Positions 37,926-46,495 are shown, numbered from the stretch's first letter. The stretch is 64,000 bases of DNA from Treponema sp. (GCA_017619795.1 JAFZRP010000123.1:1-64000); one strand, 5' to 3'. The notes: generated from the letters alone by a model not told the origin. Translations and numbers: made by a program.

Positions 37926-39100
37926 TGTATAAAATCCATTTTCCTCAGGATAAAATGTATTACAGATATTTTTTCCAGAACGATTCTTGCGTTAACTTCA
38001 ATACCCGCTCTAAGAGGATATTCCTGTCCCTTTTTGTTTTTAAAAGAAACTCTGTCTATATCCGAACACACCCGATAAAACAATTGTCCATCATTTCCCT
38101 GCCGAACATCCGAATCAACGGCTTCTATAAAACCTTCTGCTCCCCGGTATTCAAAAAACGGAAACGCCGACAACCGGTACTTAACCTCCATTCCCGAAGT
38201 AATTTCACCAATGTTCTTTGTAGGAACCTCCAGTTCAACCTTAAAACTCTTAGCATCATCAGGCACAATTACCAGAACATTCTGATTTTCAAAAACATAA
38301 TCTCCAGTGTTCAGTGATGACACTTCCTGCACAAATCCTGAAATAGGAGCACTAATATCAAGGAATGAATACTGTTCCTTCGTTCTTATCAATTCCTGTT
38401 CCAGCTTTGCAAGCTTCAGTTCCAAAGCTTTTTTCTTCTGCAAGTTCTCCGACAAAAAAGAAGCGTTATACCTTTCAAGCTCCTGTTGACACAGCTTCAA
38501 TTCAAGAAAAGCTTCCTCAACTTCATTCTTGTTGAAAAGTATTTCCGGTTGGTTTTTTACATTCTGATAATGAAAGTCATAGATTGCAATCTGCCTTTTC
38601 ATGTAATCAACAGTCTTCAAGTATTCTTCAAGCTGCGAATAAACAAGGGTATCTGTGTTTGAATAATCACCACAATTAATAGAGCAAGCTTCTGGATAAT
38701 TTTCAGAACAACTAATCAAAGCTTTTACACAGTTCAACTCGCTTTTTGTATCAGTTATTTCATTTTCCAGATCATTCATTACAGTCTGATAAACATCCTT
38801 CTTCAAAGAAAAAAGAATATCTCCCTTCTCAACAAATTGTCCCGGCTTATAAAAAATGGTTTCAATCTGCCCAGCAATTATATTGTTCACACTTGAATTA
38901 TTCGTTTCAGTTCTGACTATTCCCGAAACCTTTACGACATCATTAATTTTCACAGTCAAAAGCAAAACAATCAAACAAACCACAAGAGAAACTATCGTAT
39001 AAAACATAACGGTTATTTCTTTTGGAACACAAAGATGGACAAGCTCCCGCGAATAATACATCATATCCTTATGTTCAAGCACAAGTTGTTTTTGCTTCAT
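37922..39100 (-). CDS. HlyD-family periplasmic adaptor
   Basis: The product is 392 residues from ATG 39100 (MKQKQLVLEHKD), which has a GGAGGG ribosome site about 8 bases upstream. An in-frame upstream start at 39133 would sit deeper in the preceding gene and is less likely. One membrane segment lies near residues 30-55. A lipoyl-like half motif (AGQIETIFYKPGQFVEKGDILFSL), a long coiled coil (about 100-240), the second lipoyl half (ISAPISGFVQEV) and a beta-barrel end with the ISVIHFILRKM tail follow. It bridges the ABC transporter and the TolC-like channel in type I secretion. It overlaps the transporter gene by 26 bases and the TolC-like gene by 4. Confidence 0.85.
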   Translation of the reverse strand: MKQKQLVLEHKDMMYYSRELVHLCVPKEITVMFYTIVSLVVCLIVLLLTVKINDVVKVSGIVRTETNNSSVNNIIAGQIETIFYKPGQFVEKGDILFSLKKDVYQTVMNDLENEITDTKSELNCVKALISCSENYPEACSINCGDYSNTDTLVYSQLEEYLKTVDYMKRQIAIYDFHYQNVKNQPEILFNKNEVEEAFLELKLCQQELERYNASFLSENLQKKKALELKLAKLEQELIRTKEQYSFLDISAPISGFVQEVSSLNTGDYVFENQNVLVIVPDDAKSFKVELEVPTKNIGEITSGMEVKYRLSAFPFFEYRGAEGFIEAVDSDVRQGNDGQLFYRVCSDIDRVSFKNKKGQEYPLRAGIEVNARIVLEKISVIHFILRKMDFIQ

Positions 39101-41234
39101 ATTGTGCCCTCCATAATTCTTTGTACATACCATTCTTATTCAGCAATTCCTTATGATTTCCGCTTTCTACAATTTTTCCTTTTTCCATAACAAAAATCTT
39201 GTCACAATCGCAGACAGTAGATAATCTATGGGCAACCATAATAATCGTTCGATCCTTAAAGCAATTTACAGTATCCATAATTGCTTTTTCAGAAATACTA
39301 TCAAGGCTGGCAGTCGCTTCATCTAATATGATAATTCCAGGATTTCTCATCAGAATCCTTGCTAACGCAATACGCTGCCGTTCTCCTCCAGACAAAGTCG
39401 CTCCATGTTCACCAACAACCGTTCTGAAATTATCAGGCAGTGCCATTATAAAATCATAAGCCTGTGCCGCTTTTGCAGCCGCTATAATCATTTCGTTAGA
39501 CACAGATTCCATACCCCATGCAATGTTTTCCGCAATAGTTCCGCTGAACAACAGACTTTCCTGCGGCACATAACCAATCAAGTTTCTATATTCTTCAATC
39601 TTAAGATTACTTACGTCTTTTCCATCAATCAGGATGTTTCCTTCTTCACATTTATAAAACTTCATAAGAAGCTTCAATAAAGTAGACTTCCCAGATCCTG
39701 ACTTCCCGACAAAAGCAATTTTCTCTCCCTTTTTGATTTTGAACCCAATGCCCTGAACTGCTCTTCCTCGTGTACCATAAGAAAAAGAAACATTCTTGAA
39801 CTCAAGCTCATCCTCAAAAGAATCAATCCCATCAAAACTTCCTTCGTCCTTTGTTTCTTCAGAAATATCCATTACATCCGACAAGCGTTCTGCAGCAACA
39901 AAAGCTTCCTGTAAATTAGGCTGCATTGTTAACAATCTGCTCAACGGTCCAAGAAAAAATCCAGATAATGTAAGAAATGAAATCAATTGTCCCAAAGAAA
40001 TCTCACCTGAAAAAATCTTATAGCTTCCCACCCAGTAAACCAGAAGAGTTCCACAGCTTGAAATAAAACCTTGAACAGAACTGTTCAGATTCGAAAAAGT
40101 TTCTAAGCGGACACATCTATTAATTGCTTCAACAATTCGTACCTCATTTCGTCTGAAAGCATTCTTCTCCGTAGACAAAGCTTTTATGGTTGCAATACCA
40201 TTGATTGTTTCGTACATAGACGCATTCTTATCGGCTTCGGCAACAGCCCGGTTTTTAATAAGCCTCTTAAAAGGTTTAGCAATAGCCCAGACAATAATCG
40301 AAGAAATAAAAATCGGTATCATTGAAATGAACAGCAGCGAAGAACCCATCTTAAACAGAAATACACTGCCAAGAACAATCATAATAGAATCCATCATCAC
40401 AGAGACTGTGGTTGAGGAAATAGTATGTCTTATAGTTTCCGTATCTCTTATTCTCGAAAGGATTTCACCGGTTTTTCTTGAAGTAAAAAACGAAAGCGGT
40501 AATCTCAAAAGATGATAGAAAAAATCACACACAAGTACGGCATCAATTTTTGTACCAAGATAAAGTGTAATCTGGTTTCTGCAAAAAGAAAGCAATCCCT
40601 GAAAAATCAAAATCAGAAGATAGCAGATAGAACAGATATCCAGAGTAGCTTTGACCTCGGAATACAAAACCTCATCTATCAGAAATCTGAAATAAAAGGA
40701 TATAAGCACTCCAAAAATCGTCAGAATAATACTTGATAAGATTATTTTTGAAAGTAATAAAGTATGTGGTTTTAAAAGGGAAAAAAACCTCATTATTGGA
40801 GTTTTGTCTTCTTTTTCTTTTACAAAGTTATCACAAGGACAGCATAAAAAGAAAACTCCAGACCACCAGTTAGTGAACTCTGCCAGAGGCATTTTTTCAA
40901 TACCGTCAGCCGGATCAAAAATCTTTACTTTTCCCTTTTTAATAGAATCAACTACAACATAATGTTCAATCCCGTCTTTTTTAGTATGGAAAATTGCAGG
41001 GAACGGAATGCTTTGTAAAGATTTCTTTTCTGAATCCGTAAACCCTTTACAGGAAAGACCGAATTGCTCAGCGCACACCTTTATTCCGTATCCGGAAGTT
41101 CCCTGTGTATCAGTTCCAGCAGCAAGACGTAATTTTCTTATGCTTACAGCTTTTCCATAAAACTTAAGAATCATAGATAGACATGCCGCAGCACAATCAG
41201 ACTCATCATGTTGTAATTGAATTCTTAAATGCAT
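39075..41234 (-). CDS. Peptidase-containing ABC transporter (C39 protease, PCAT)
   Basis: The 719-residue protein exports double-glycine-leader peptides and removes the leader. The N-terminal C39 peptidase domain is complete: Gln8, catalytic Cys14 (ESDCAAACLSM), His91 (HYVVVD) and Asp107 (FDPADG). About six membrane helices follow (residues 155-440). The ATPase domain has Walker A GKSGSGKST, Q-loop VPQESLLFSG, signature LSGGERQR, Walker B IIILDEAT and the H-loop AHRLST. An intact Cys/His pair means cleavage of the two GG-leader proteins encoded upstream is expected. The gene follows the 95-aa precursor by 19 bases and overlaps the HlyD-like gene. Confidence 0.92.
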   Translation of the reverse strand: MHLRIQLQHDESDCAAACLSMILKFYGKAVSIRKLRLAAGTDTQGTSGYGIKVCAEQFGLSCKGFTDSEKKSLQSIPFPAIFHTKKDGIEHYVVVDSIKKGKVKIFDPADGIEKMPLAEFTNWWSGVFFLCCPCDNFVKEKEDKTPIMRFFSLLKPHTLLLSKIILSSIILTIFGVLISFYFRFLIDEVLYSEVKATLDICSICYLLILIFQGLLSFCRNQITLYLGTKIDAVLVCDFFYHLLRLPLSFFTSRKTGEILSRIRDTETIRHTISSTTVSVMMDSIMIVLGSVFLFKMGSSLLFISMIPIFISSIIVWAIAKPFKRLIKNRAVAEADKNASMYETINGIATIKALSTEKNAFRRNEVRIVEAINRCVRLETFSNLNSSVQGFISSCGTLLVYWVGSYKIFSGEISLGQLISFLTLSGFFLGPLSRLLTMQPNLQEAFVAAERLSDVMDISEETKDEGSFDGIDSFEDELEFKNVSFSYGTRGRAVQGIGFKIKKGEKIAFVGKSGSGKSTLLKLLMKFYKCEEGNILIDGKDVSNLKIEEYRNLIGYVPQESLLFSGTIAENIAWGMESVSNEMIIAAAKAAQAYDFIMALPDNFRTVVGEHGATLSGGERQRIALARILMRNPGIIILDEATASLDSISEKAIMDTVNCFKDRTIIMVAHRLSTVCDCDKIFVMEKGKIVESGNHKELLNKNGMYKELWRAQYEAKTTCA

Positions 41235-41253
41235 AAACTCTCTCCGAAATTCT

Positions 41254-41541
41254 TTAGTAATACATTTTCTTCAATTTATTTACATCAATAATATACATGG
41301 GTCTTACACTCTCCTGCGCTGTTGTGTAGGTAACAGAATTAACACCAGGAGGCAATGTTCCACCACCAGAACAAGACGTTGAATATCCTCCACCTGTAGG
41401 CGGATAAGGAGGTGGTGGCGGTGGAATAATTATTGATAAATTACAACTAGGTGAATATCCATTAGAATTATTATAGCCACCGTTTACAGCAACCAAACCA
41501 TCAAAACTCAATTCATTACAATTAGACAACAAAAAACTCAT
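41254..41541 (-). CDS. GG-leader precursor peptide, Pro/Gly/Cys-rich core (candidate RiPP)
   Basis: The product is 95 residues. The first 22 form a double-glycine leader (MSFLL...ELSFDGLVAVNGG) that matches the leader of the cysteine-peptidase gene upstream at 14 of 22 positions, including Cys8, Glu10-Leu11, Leu16-Val17 and Asn-Gly-Gly. The 73-residue remainder has a run of six prolines, Gly-Gly-Gly clusters and just two cysteines (SPSCNLS and STSCSGGG), and ends in a basic/aromatic tail (KLKKMYY). A GGAGGG ribosome site precedes the ATG. It sits between a radical SAM maturase gene upstream and the C39 transporter downstream, as expected of a modified and exported peptide. The modification itself is inferred. 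Confidence 0.75.
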   Translation of the reverse strand: MSFLLSNCNELSFDGLVAVNGGYNNSNGYSPSCNLSIIIPPPPPPYPPTGGGYSTSCSGGGTLPPGVNSVTYTTAQESVRPMYIIDVNKLKKMYY

Positions 41542-41595
41542 ATTTTTTCCCTCCAGTTATGTTTTTTTGTTTTAAGATTTTTTAAGAATTAAAAA

Positions 41596-42279
41596 TCAAT
41601 CAAATGAATTAACTATACTTTCCCACGTGTTCTGAAACTTAATGACATAGGCAGGTAAAGCTTTCTTTTTTGCAACCATATCATCATAGAACCTGTCGGT
41701 CTCTTCGTAGGATTTCCAGTAATAGGTCGTTATATTGTTTCTTGTTTCGTAAACAACATAGTCGGTTAGTTGCTTGCACAGCTTATCATCGTTGATGTAT
41801 GAACAAGGATCTGCCAGCCAGTAATGATAAACAAAACCGTCCCTGGAAATTAGATTCATTGAATAACCGCCGATAAGATTTGTAGAATAGTGGTAATTTC
41901 TTGAAGAAAATATTTGTTCTATCATACAAGTCTTTTTCTCAAGGATTTTTCTTTTTGTAAAATCTTCGGTTCCACCTAACCAATCACGTTTATCCTGTCT
42001 GTAGCATTCATAAACTTTTTCAAGATCAGGTATTTCAATTTCATAAAAAGGACAATGATAACCAAGATTGTTTCTCTCTCCATAAAAAAAATCTTCAAAA
42101 GACATTTTACTTACAAAAAGCACAAATTTTCCTTCGTCATAGGCCATTTTCATAATTTCATCATCTTCTGCTTCATAAGCATCGTGATAAATAATGTACA
42201 AATCTTTGTTTGATTCAAAAGAGAACAGCTTTCCAACAAGAGTCAGAACCAATAACAAAACAACAGACCATTTCTTCAT
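41596..42279 (-). CDS. Secreted protein of unknown function in the export operon
   Basis: The 227-residue protein has a clear Sec signal peptide (MKKWSVVLLLVLTLVGKLFSFES) and no lipobox, so it should be periplasmic or secreted by a route other than the C39 transporter. The mature part is rich in Tyr, Asp and Glu and contains four or five cysteines (such as YHCPFYEIE and ADPCSY). I do not recognise a domain. It lies directly downstream of the GG-leader cysteine-peptidase gene (17 bases) and upstream of the small precursor. An immunity or inhibitor role against the exported peptidase, or a periplasmic chaperone role, is possible but unsupported by homology visible here. A strong AAAGGAG ribosome site precedes it. 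Confidence 0.7.
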   Translation of the reverse strand: MKKWSVVLLLVLTLVGKLFSFESNKDLYIIYHDAYEAEDDEIMKMAYDEGKFVLFVSKMSFEDFFYGERNNLGYHCPFYEIEIPDLEKVYECYRQDKRDWLGGTEDFTKRKILEKKTCMIEQIFSSRNYHYSTNLIGGYSMNLISRDGFVYHYWLADPCSYINDDKLCKQLTDYVVYETRNNITTYYWKSYEETDRFYDDMVAKKKALPAYVIKFQNTWESIVNSFD

Positions 42280-42296
42280 TTTTTTCTCCTTTCTGC

Positions 42297-43136
42297 TTAT
42301 TTTGTATATTGGATATATCTGTAAGCAGATTTTATTCCAGCATCAGAAGCCCATTTTGAAGTTAAGGTCAAATCCTTGATATAACCAATCTTATTCGTAT
42401 ATGGGTCATAATACTGTCCATTGCCGATATCGTTTACAAAGTGATCATGGTATCCATCTTTATTACCATCACCATTTGTATCGATGGAGATAATAATGGC
42501 AGTAGCTTCCTTGGCATTTGTTGTATAAGACCATTTGCCCTTCAGACCAAGCGATTCACTCATAACCTGTGCAGCTCCACCCCAATCATTTACAAAGGCA
42601 TCTGTTCCATCAATCATTCCAGCGTCTACAGCCTTTTTCATAGCAGATAACAACTGAGCTTCTGACAGGGTCTTTCCAGTTTCTCTGGTATACTGTTCAG
42701 ATATTTCATTGGCAATTGAAGTTGCTCCGCATGCAGTTTTACCAAACTTTGTTCCACCTGACATTTTTGCATCAGTAAAGGAAAGCTGTGAATAATAAGA
42801 AATGTAAGCTCCCTTACAGTTGTTAGTAGTAGTGATTGCATTTGTTACAAGTTTCTGTTCTTCCTTCTTTGAACTTGAAATCTGAGATCCTCCAGTAGAA
42901 GATGCTGTACCGCCACAAGAACCACTGCATCCACTGCTTGTCGAGGTTGCAGCAGGAACAGCAGTTCCAGAAGTTGGAGTTCCTATTGTTGATCCTGCTC
43001 CTACGCCAGCTCTAGCACCCTGATTATTGTTTCCTGTAATTGAAATCTTTCCCAGAAAACCCATGGCACCACCACCATTAATTTCTACCAGTTCTGTATA
43101 GTTTAATTCCTTACATTCTCCTAATAAAAAACTCAT
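42297..43136 (-). CDS. Double-glycine-leader papain-like cysteine peptidase
   Basis: The product is 279 residues from ATG 43136, chosen for its GGGAGG ribosome site and because its first residues (MSFLLGECKELNYTELVEING plus G) match the leader of the 95-aa precursor; a longer frame from 43214 is unlikely. After Gly21-Gly22 comes a low-complexity Gly/Ser/Thr linker (to about 90) containing SGCSGSCGG. A C39-like/papain-fold domain follows: Gln117 (YYSQLS), Cys136 (TACGATS), His230/His232 (GYHDHFVND) and Asp244 (YYDP). A Ca-binding-like loop (DTNGDGNKDG) precedes the His. It has no Sec signal, so export by the operon's C39 transporter is predicted. The role could be toxin-like or proteolytic on surfaces. 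Confidence 0.75.
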   Translation of the reverse strand: MSFLLGECKELNYTELVEINGGGAMGFLGKISITGNNNQGARAGVGAGSTIGTPTSGTAVPAATSTSSGCSGSCGGTASSTGGSQISSSKKEEQKLVTNAITTTNNCKGAYISYYSQLSFTDAKMSGGTKFGKTACGATSIANEISEQYTRETGKTLSEAQLLSAMKKAVDAGMIDGTDAFVNDWGGAAQVMSESLGLKGKWSYTTNAKEATAIIISIDTNGDGNKDGYHDHFVNDIGNGQYYDPYTNKIGYIKDLTLTSKWASDAGIKSAYRYIQYTK

Positions 43137-43240
43137 TTTTCCCTCCCTTTTTTTTATTAGAACTTTGTTCTGCTTAGTTTTTGATATTTCAATAAACTCT
43201 CTCCAAAACCGCAAAATCCATTTATCACGCTAAAACACTC

Positions 43241-45319
43241 TTAATACACATTTTCAGCTCGTTGCATAAACACACTAATCTCTTCGTTCCTGTACCCTAA
43301 AAATGCCTCTAACGAACCTTTGTACCAATAATACCCTTGTACAGGAATCTTATACGCTTGCACCATCCGATGGATTCTTTCCTTTGTTTGTTCCACAATT
43401 TTGTCCTGCGATAAGCTTTTTGCTGAAATACATTTGCCAAAATCGTTATCCGTAACAAGCCTGCAATTTTCCTTGAAAAAATCAGGCAGCTTTGTAAGCT
43501 TTTCTTTCTCATCAATAGGAATAACTGCAACAGCATCAAGCACCTTATTACTCCTGGCTTCTGCAATATTCAGCACCGAAATATAAAGCTTCTCATCAAA
43601 ACCAACACCCTTTTCTTTAAGCCACTCCATAATTCCCTTTAATTCAAGCTCAAGCTTTGTTAAAGTTCCTTTTACACTACAAACAACACCTTTCTTTACA
43701 AAAAACTTTTCAATAAACATCAGGTTTTCATCAACCTCAAAACCAATCCGTCTTGCAAACTCAAACAAATCAACACCAGAATCAATCAACTTATGCACAA
43801 ACCGAACACTCATCTCTTTCATAGCTTTACTCAATTTACACTCAACCGGGTCCGGCAAAGAAATGTCGTCCATGTTTTTCAATGAGTTATAAAAACAAGT
43901 TCCCCCACACAAATACTTACACCAGCAGTCTTTACAGTTTCCTCTTTCGTCTACCAGAAGCTTTCCTTCGCAAACATCCTTAACCGTAGTTGAAGCAATG
44001 TTGCCTCGCAAATACTTTCTGTTGCCAATAAAATAATCGCAGGGATAAATGTCTCCATCACTATCGAAAATCGTGTCCTCGTTCCATTTGCACCTTTTCA
44101 CAATCCTGTTTTTCGAGAGAAGAAGCTTTGTACCGGCAAAGACAGCATCATTTTTAAGTAAATCAATCAAAGAGAAATCACCATTCAGCACATCACAATA
44201 AATGCGGTCAAACAGTTCCTTGTACCCTTGAATCAATCTTTCAATAGATTCTTCGTCAAAGCTGGCACGTGAACCAGCTCTAACAGCATTGAAATCCGCT
44301 GCATCGACCTTTAATTCCTTAAAGTATTCTGCAAGCTGCAAAGGAAACGGAAAGTCGGCAGTAAGCACTGCAGAAACCGAAACCTTCAACCCGGCGTCCT
44401 TAAACTTCCTTATATTCTCAACTATAAGCTCGTGTGACGAAGAATTATCGTTAAAAAATCTGTGACGGTTATGAACACCAGATGGACCATCAAGGCTGAT
44501 ACAGATGGTATCAAGCTTAATCTCCCGGAAAAAATCAACAACATCCTTATTGTAGACTGTTCCGTTTGTACATATATAAAACGCATAATGCGGTTTTCGC
44601 AAAAATGTTTCAGGGAAAAGGCATTCCAGAAATCGGAGATTAAACTCTATCAGAGAGTAACCGCTTAGATTCATTAAGTTCTTAAACCGATCAGCTTCCC
44701 ACGCCGGTAGACACATTCCCTCTGGTAAAGGAAAATAGCTTACCATATCTTTCATACTCAGAATCGAATTCAGCTTCTCCACAACAGATCCAACATCCTC
44801 AAAATCAGTAATGCTCTTAACCAAGGTTTTCGGAAAACAGAAAAGATGATTTTTTGCATCAGCTAAATCCTTAAAGTCTTTAACCGTATACAAAGGGGAC
44901 GTACGTTCATCAATATACTTTTTAATTTCCCTGATCCTGTTAAGCTCCACCAATGACTCAGAAGTCAAATTCACAGAAAAAGAATACATCCAAACATGCG
45001 GCGAATAATCATCCACAATAAAATCAATAATCTTTTTTGCTTTTTCAACATCCGTCTGGATATGACTTTTCTTATCCCTAAAACAATAATCACAATTCAA
45101 ATTACAGGTCGTAGAAAGATTAAGCTTAAAAACATTTTCATCAGCTTTCACAAACTGAGAATCTCTTTCAGGAGTTTTCATTATCTGTGCGATAACGTCA
45201 TTCAGTTTTTCTTTTTCGCAAACGTGATAAAGGTTTCCAGTTGATCTGTCGTAAACCAAAAAAGAATCCTTTCGCTCCGAAACAAAAAGCCGGTTTTCCT
45301 GTTGTGTTGTAAGTTCCAT
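43241..45319 (-). CDS. Radical SAM/SPASM peptide maturase
   Basis: The product is 692 residues from ATG 45319 (GAGG ribosome site 6 bases upstream; the longer TTG frame from 45331 is unlikely). The N-terminal ~60 residues look like a small leader-binding domain. The [4Fe-4S]/SAM site is Cys72-x3-Cys76-x2-Cys79. The usual GGEP motif is not recognisable; the equivalent strand reads YSFSVNLTSES. About 90 extra residues precede the TNGT strand at 251-254. The SPASM region fits the consensus: Cys410, G422-x4-Cys427, Cys462-x2-Cys465-x5-Cys471-x3-Cys475, Cys494, which would hold two auxiliary clusters. The last ~190 residues are an unassigned extension. First gene of the operon; it probably modifies the GG-leader substrates. 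Confidence 0.85.
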   Translation of the reverse strand: MELTTQQENRLFVSERKDSFLVYDRSTGNLYHVCEKEKLNDVIAQIMKTPERDSQFVKADENVFKLNLSTTCNLNCDYCFRDKKSHIQTDVEKAKKIIDFIVDDYSPHVWMYSFSVNLTSESLVELNRIREIKKYIDERTSPLYTVKDFKDLADAKNHLFCFPKTLVKSITDFEDVGSVVEKLNSILSMKDMVSYFPLPEGMCLPAWEADRFKNLMNLSGYSLIEFNLRFLECLFPETFLRKPHYAFYICTNGTVYNKDVVDFFREIKLDTICISLDGPSGVHNRHRFFNDNSSSHELIVENIRKFKDAGLKVSVSAVLTADFPFPLQLAEYFKELKVDAADFNAVRAGSRASFDEESIERLIQGYKELFDRIYCDVLNGDFSLIDLLKNDAVFAGTKLLLSKNRIVKRCKWNEDTIFDSDGDIYPCDYFIGNRKYLRGNIASTTVKDVCEGKLLVDERGNCKDCWCKYLCGGTCFYNSLKNMDDISLPDPVECKLSKAMKEMSVRFVHKLIDSGVDLFEFARRIGFEVDENLMFIEKFFVKKGVVCSVKGTLTKLELELKGIMEWLKEKGVGFDEKLYISVLNIAEARSNKVLDAVAVIPIDEKEKLTKLPDFFKENCRLVTDNDFGKCISAKSLSQDKIVEQTKERIHRMVQAYKIPVQGYYWYKGSLEAFLGYRNEEISVFMQRAENVY

Positions 45320-45431
45320 AATCATCCTCAAACATTTGTAATAGAATTATGCAAAGCAGGATTAAAAACCCTACACATAAATAATTACAAAAACATGAGA
45401 TTTCGGACCATGAGAGAGAAAAAAAGTTTAA

Positions 45432-45457
45432 AAAAATTCAAATTTTTCTGAATTTTT
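45432..45457. terminator. A/T-rich hairpin terminator after the EamA transporter gene
   Basis: AAAAATTCA and TGAATTTTT form a 9-bp stem with an 8-base loop; T runs follow on both strands. It lies 12 bases downstream of the transporter stop (minus strand) and upstream of the radical SAM operon. Confidence 0.65.
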
Positions 45458-45469
45458 TGTATAGTGGTT

Positions 45470-46423
45470 TTAACGTTTGATTTCGGAAATAAAAAGTCCA
45501 GTGATAGTGATGATAGTGCCGAGCGCTCCCATCCAGGTGATTTTTTCTCCGAGAATAAAGAATGCAAAAATTATTGTGACAACAGGAATGAGGTAGAGTC
45601 CTTTTGTGATTTTTACAGTTCCAAGCTCCAGACAGGCTTTGTTCCAGGCGGCAAAACAGAATCCGCTTGCAATCAATCCTAAGAACAAAAGATAAATGCA
45701 GTTAAGTGGCTTTGAAAAACGGAGCTTATTAACTGCGCCAGATAAATGTACAATTACCGATTCAGCCAATCCATTATCAGCAGCTAAACCCTTGTTTTCT
45801 ACAGCACTGTTTACGCCTACGCCTGCGAGTACAAGTGGAATCATCAATATCACCGCAAAAAAGAAAATACGGCGTGTAGCACAAATTGAGTCATATTTCT
45901 TTTTATTGATGATGGAAACAACCATTGAATAAAAGCCCCACGAAATTGAAGAGAGAAGGGCAAGCAAATCGCCCTTTGGATTTATGCTCAAATCTGTACG
46001 TCCATTAAGACTGACTAAGGTGACGCCCACAATGCAGAAAATAAATCCGATTATGAACCAAAAATTGATGTGTTTTTCCTTTAAAAAGATTTGCGAAATG
46101 ATTGCAGTAAAAAGCGGACAGGTGCTTACAATAACGCTGACGTTAGAAGCCGTTGTGTAATTGATTGCAATGTTTTCTGCAAACTGGTAGATAACAACAC
46201 CGGTAAGTCCGGCAAGTGCAAACAAAAGGTTATCCTTTGCGGCAATTTTTTCCCATTTTGGTCGCATAAGCCAAAGTCCCAGGTAGGCAGCAAGGAATCG
46301 AATAAATAAAATCTCCAGGGCCGAAAAATAATTCAAAAGAGATTTTGTACATACAAAGGTAATTCCCCAGAAAAAAATCGCCAGAACGGCCAGAACGTAA
46401 CCCAGAAGCTTTTTGTTATCCAT
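45470..46423 (-). CDS. EamA-family (DMT) permease
   Basis: The 317-residue protein has about ten hydrophobic segments in two repeated EamA halves, the pattern of drug/metabolite exporters (FFWGITFVCTKSLL near the start; GVVIYQFAENIAINYTTASNVSVIVSTCPLFTAI in the first half, written here as landmarks ENIAINYT and STCPLFTAI; LFLGLIASGFCFAAWN and FFILGEKIT in the second). Substrate cannot be told from sequence. No Shine-Dalgarno is visible; a TATTAT box lies 10 bases before the ATG. Divergent from pheT. Confidence 0.82.
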   Translation of the reverse strand: MDNKKLLGYVLAVLAIFFWGITFVCTKSLLNYFSALEILFIRFLAAYLGLWLMRPKWEKIAAKDNLLFALAGLTGVVIYQFAENIAINYTTASNVSVIVSTCPLFTAIISQIFLKEKHINFWFIIGFIFCIVGVTLVSLNGRTDLSINPKGDLLALLSSISWGFYSMVVSIINKKKYDSICATRRIFFFAVILMIPLVLAGVGVNSAVENKGLAADNGLAESVIVHLSGAVNKLRFSKPLNCIYLLFLGLIASGFCFAAWNKACLELGTVKITKGLYLIPVVTIIFAFFILGEKITWMGALGTIITITGLFISEIKR

Positions 46424-46466
46424 AATGGTATTGATAATAGCGAAAATAGAGAGAAAAGTATACTAA

Positions 46467-46495
46467 TTGAATTTATCCCTATAAAACCGTATAAT
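46467..46495 (+). promoter_or_regulatory. pheT promoter
   Basis: TTGAAT (46467-46472), a 17-bp spacer and TATAAT (46490-46495) make a strong sigma-70-type promoter. Unlike the leaderless starts elsewhere, it leaves a leader of about 20 bases with an AGAGGAT ribosome site before the ATG at 46523. Confidence 0.75.

Noticed and set aside
37922..39133. HlyD-like gene starting at 39133
   Set aside because: ATG 39100 has a clear GGAGGG site; the longer start has none and increases overlap with the transporter gene.
42297..43214. Longer N-terminus of the GG-leader peptidase from 43214
   Set aside because: It would bury the leader 26 residues inside; the ATG at 43136 has the same ribosome site and MSFLL start as the small precursor.
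36477..45319. Classification as a lantibiotic, lasso peptide or class II microcin cluster
   Set aside because: No LanM/LanB/LanC, no asparagine-synthetase-like or transglutaminase-like cyclase; the only modifying enzyme seen is the SPASM radical SAM protein.
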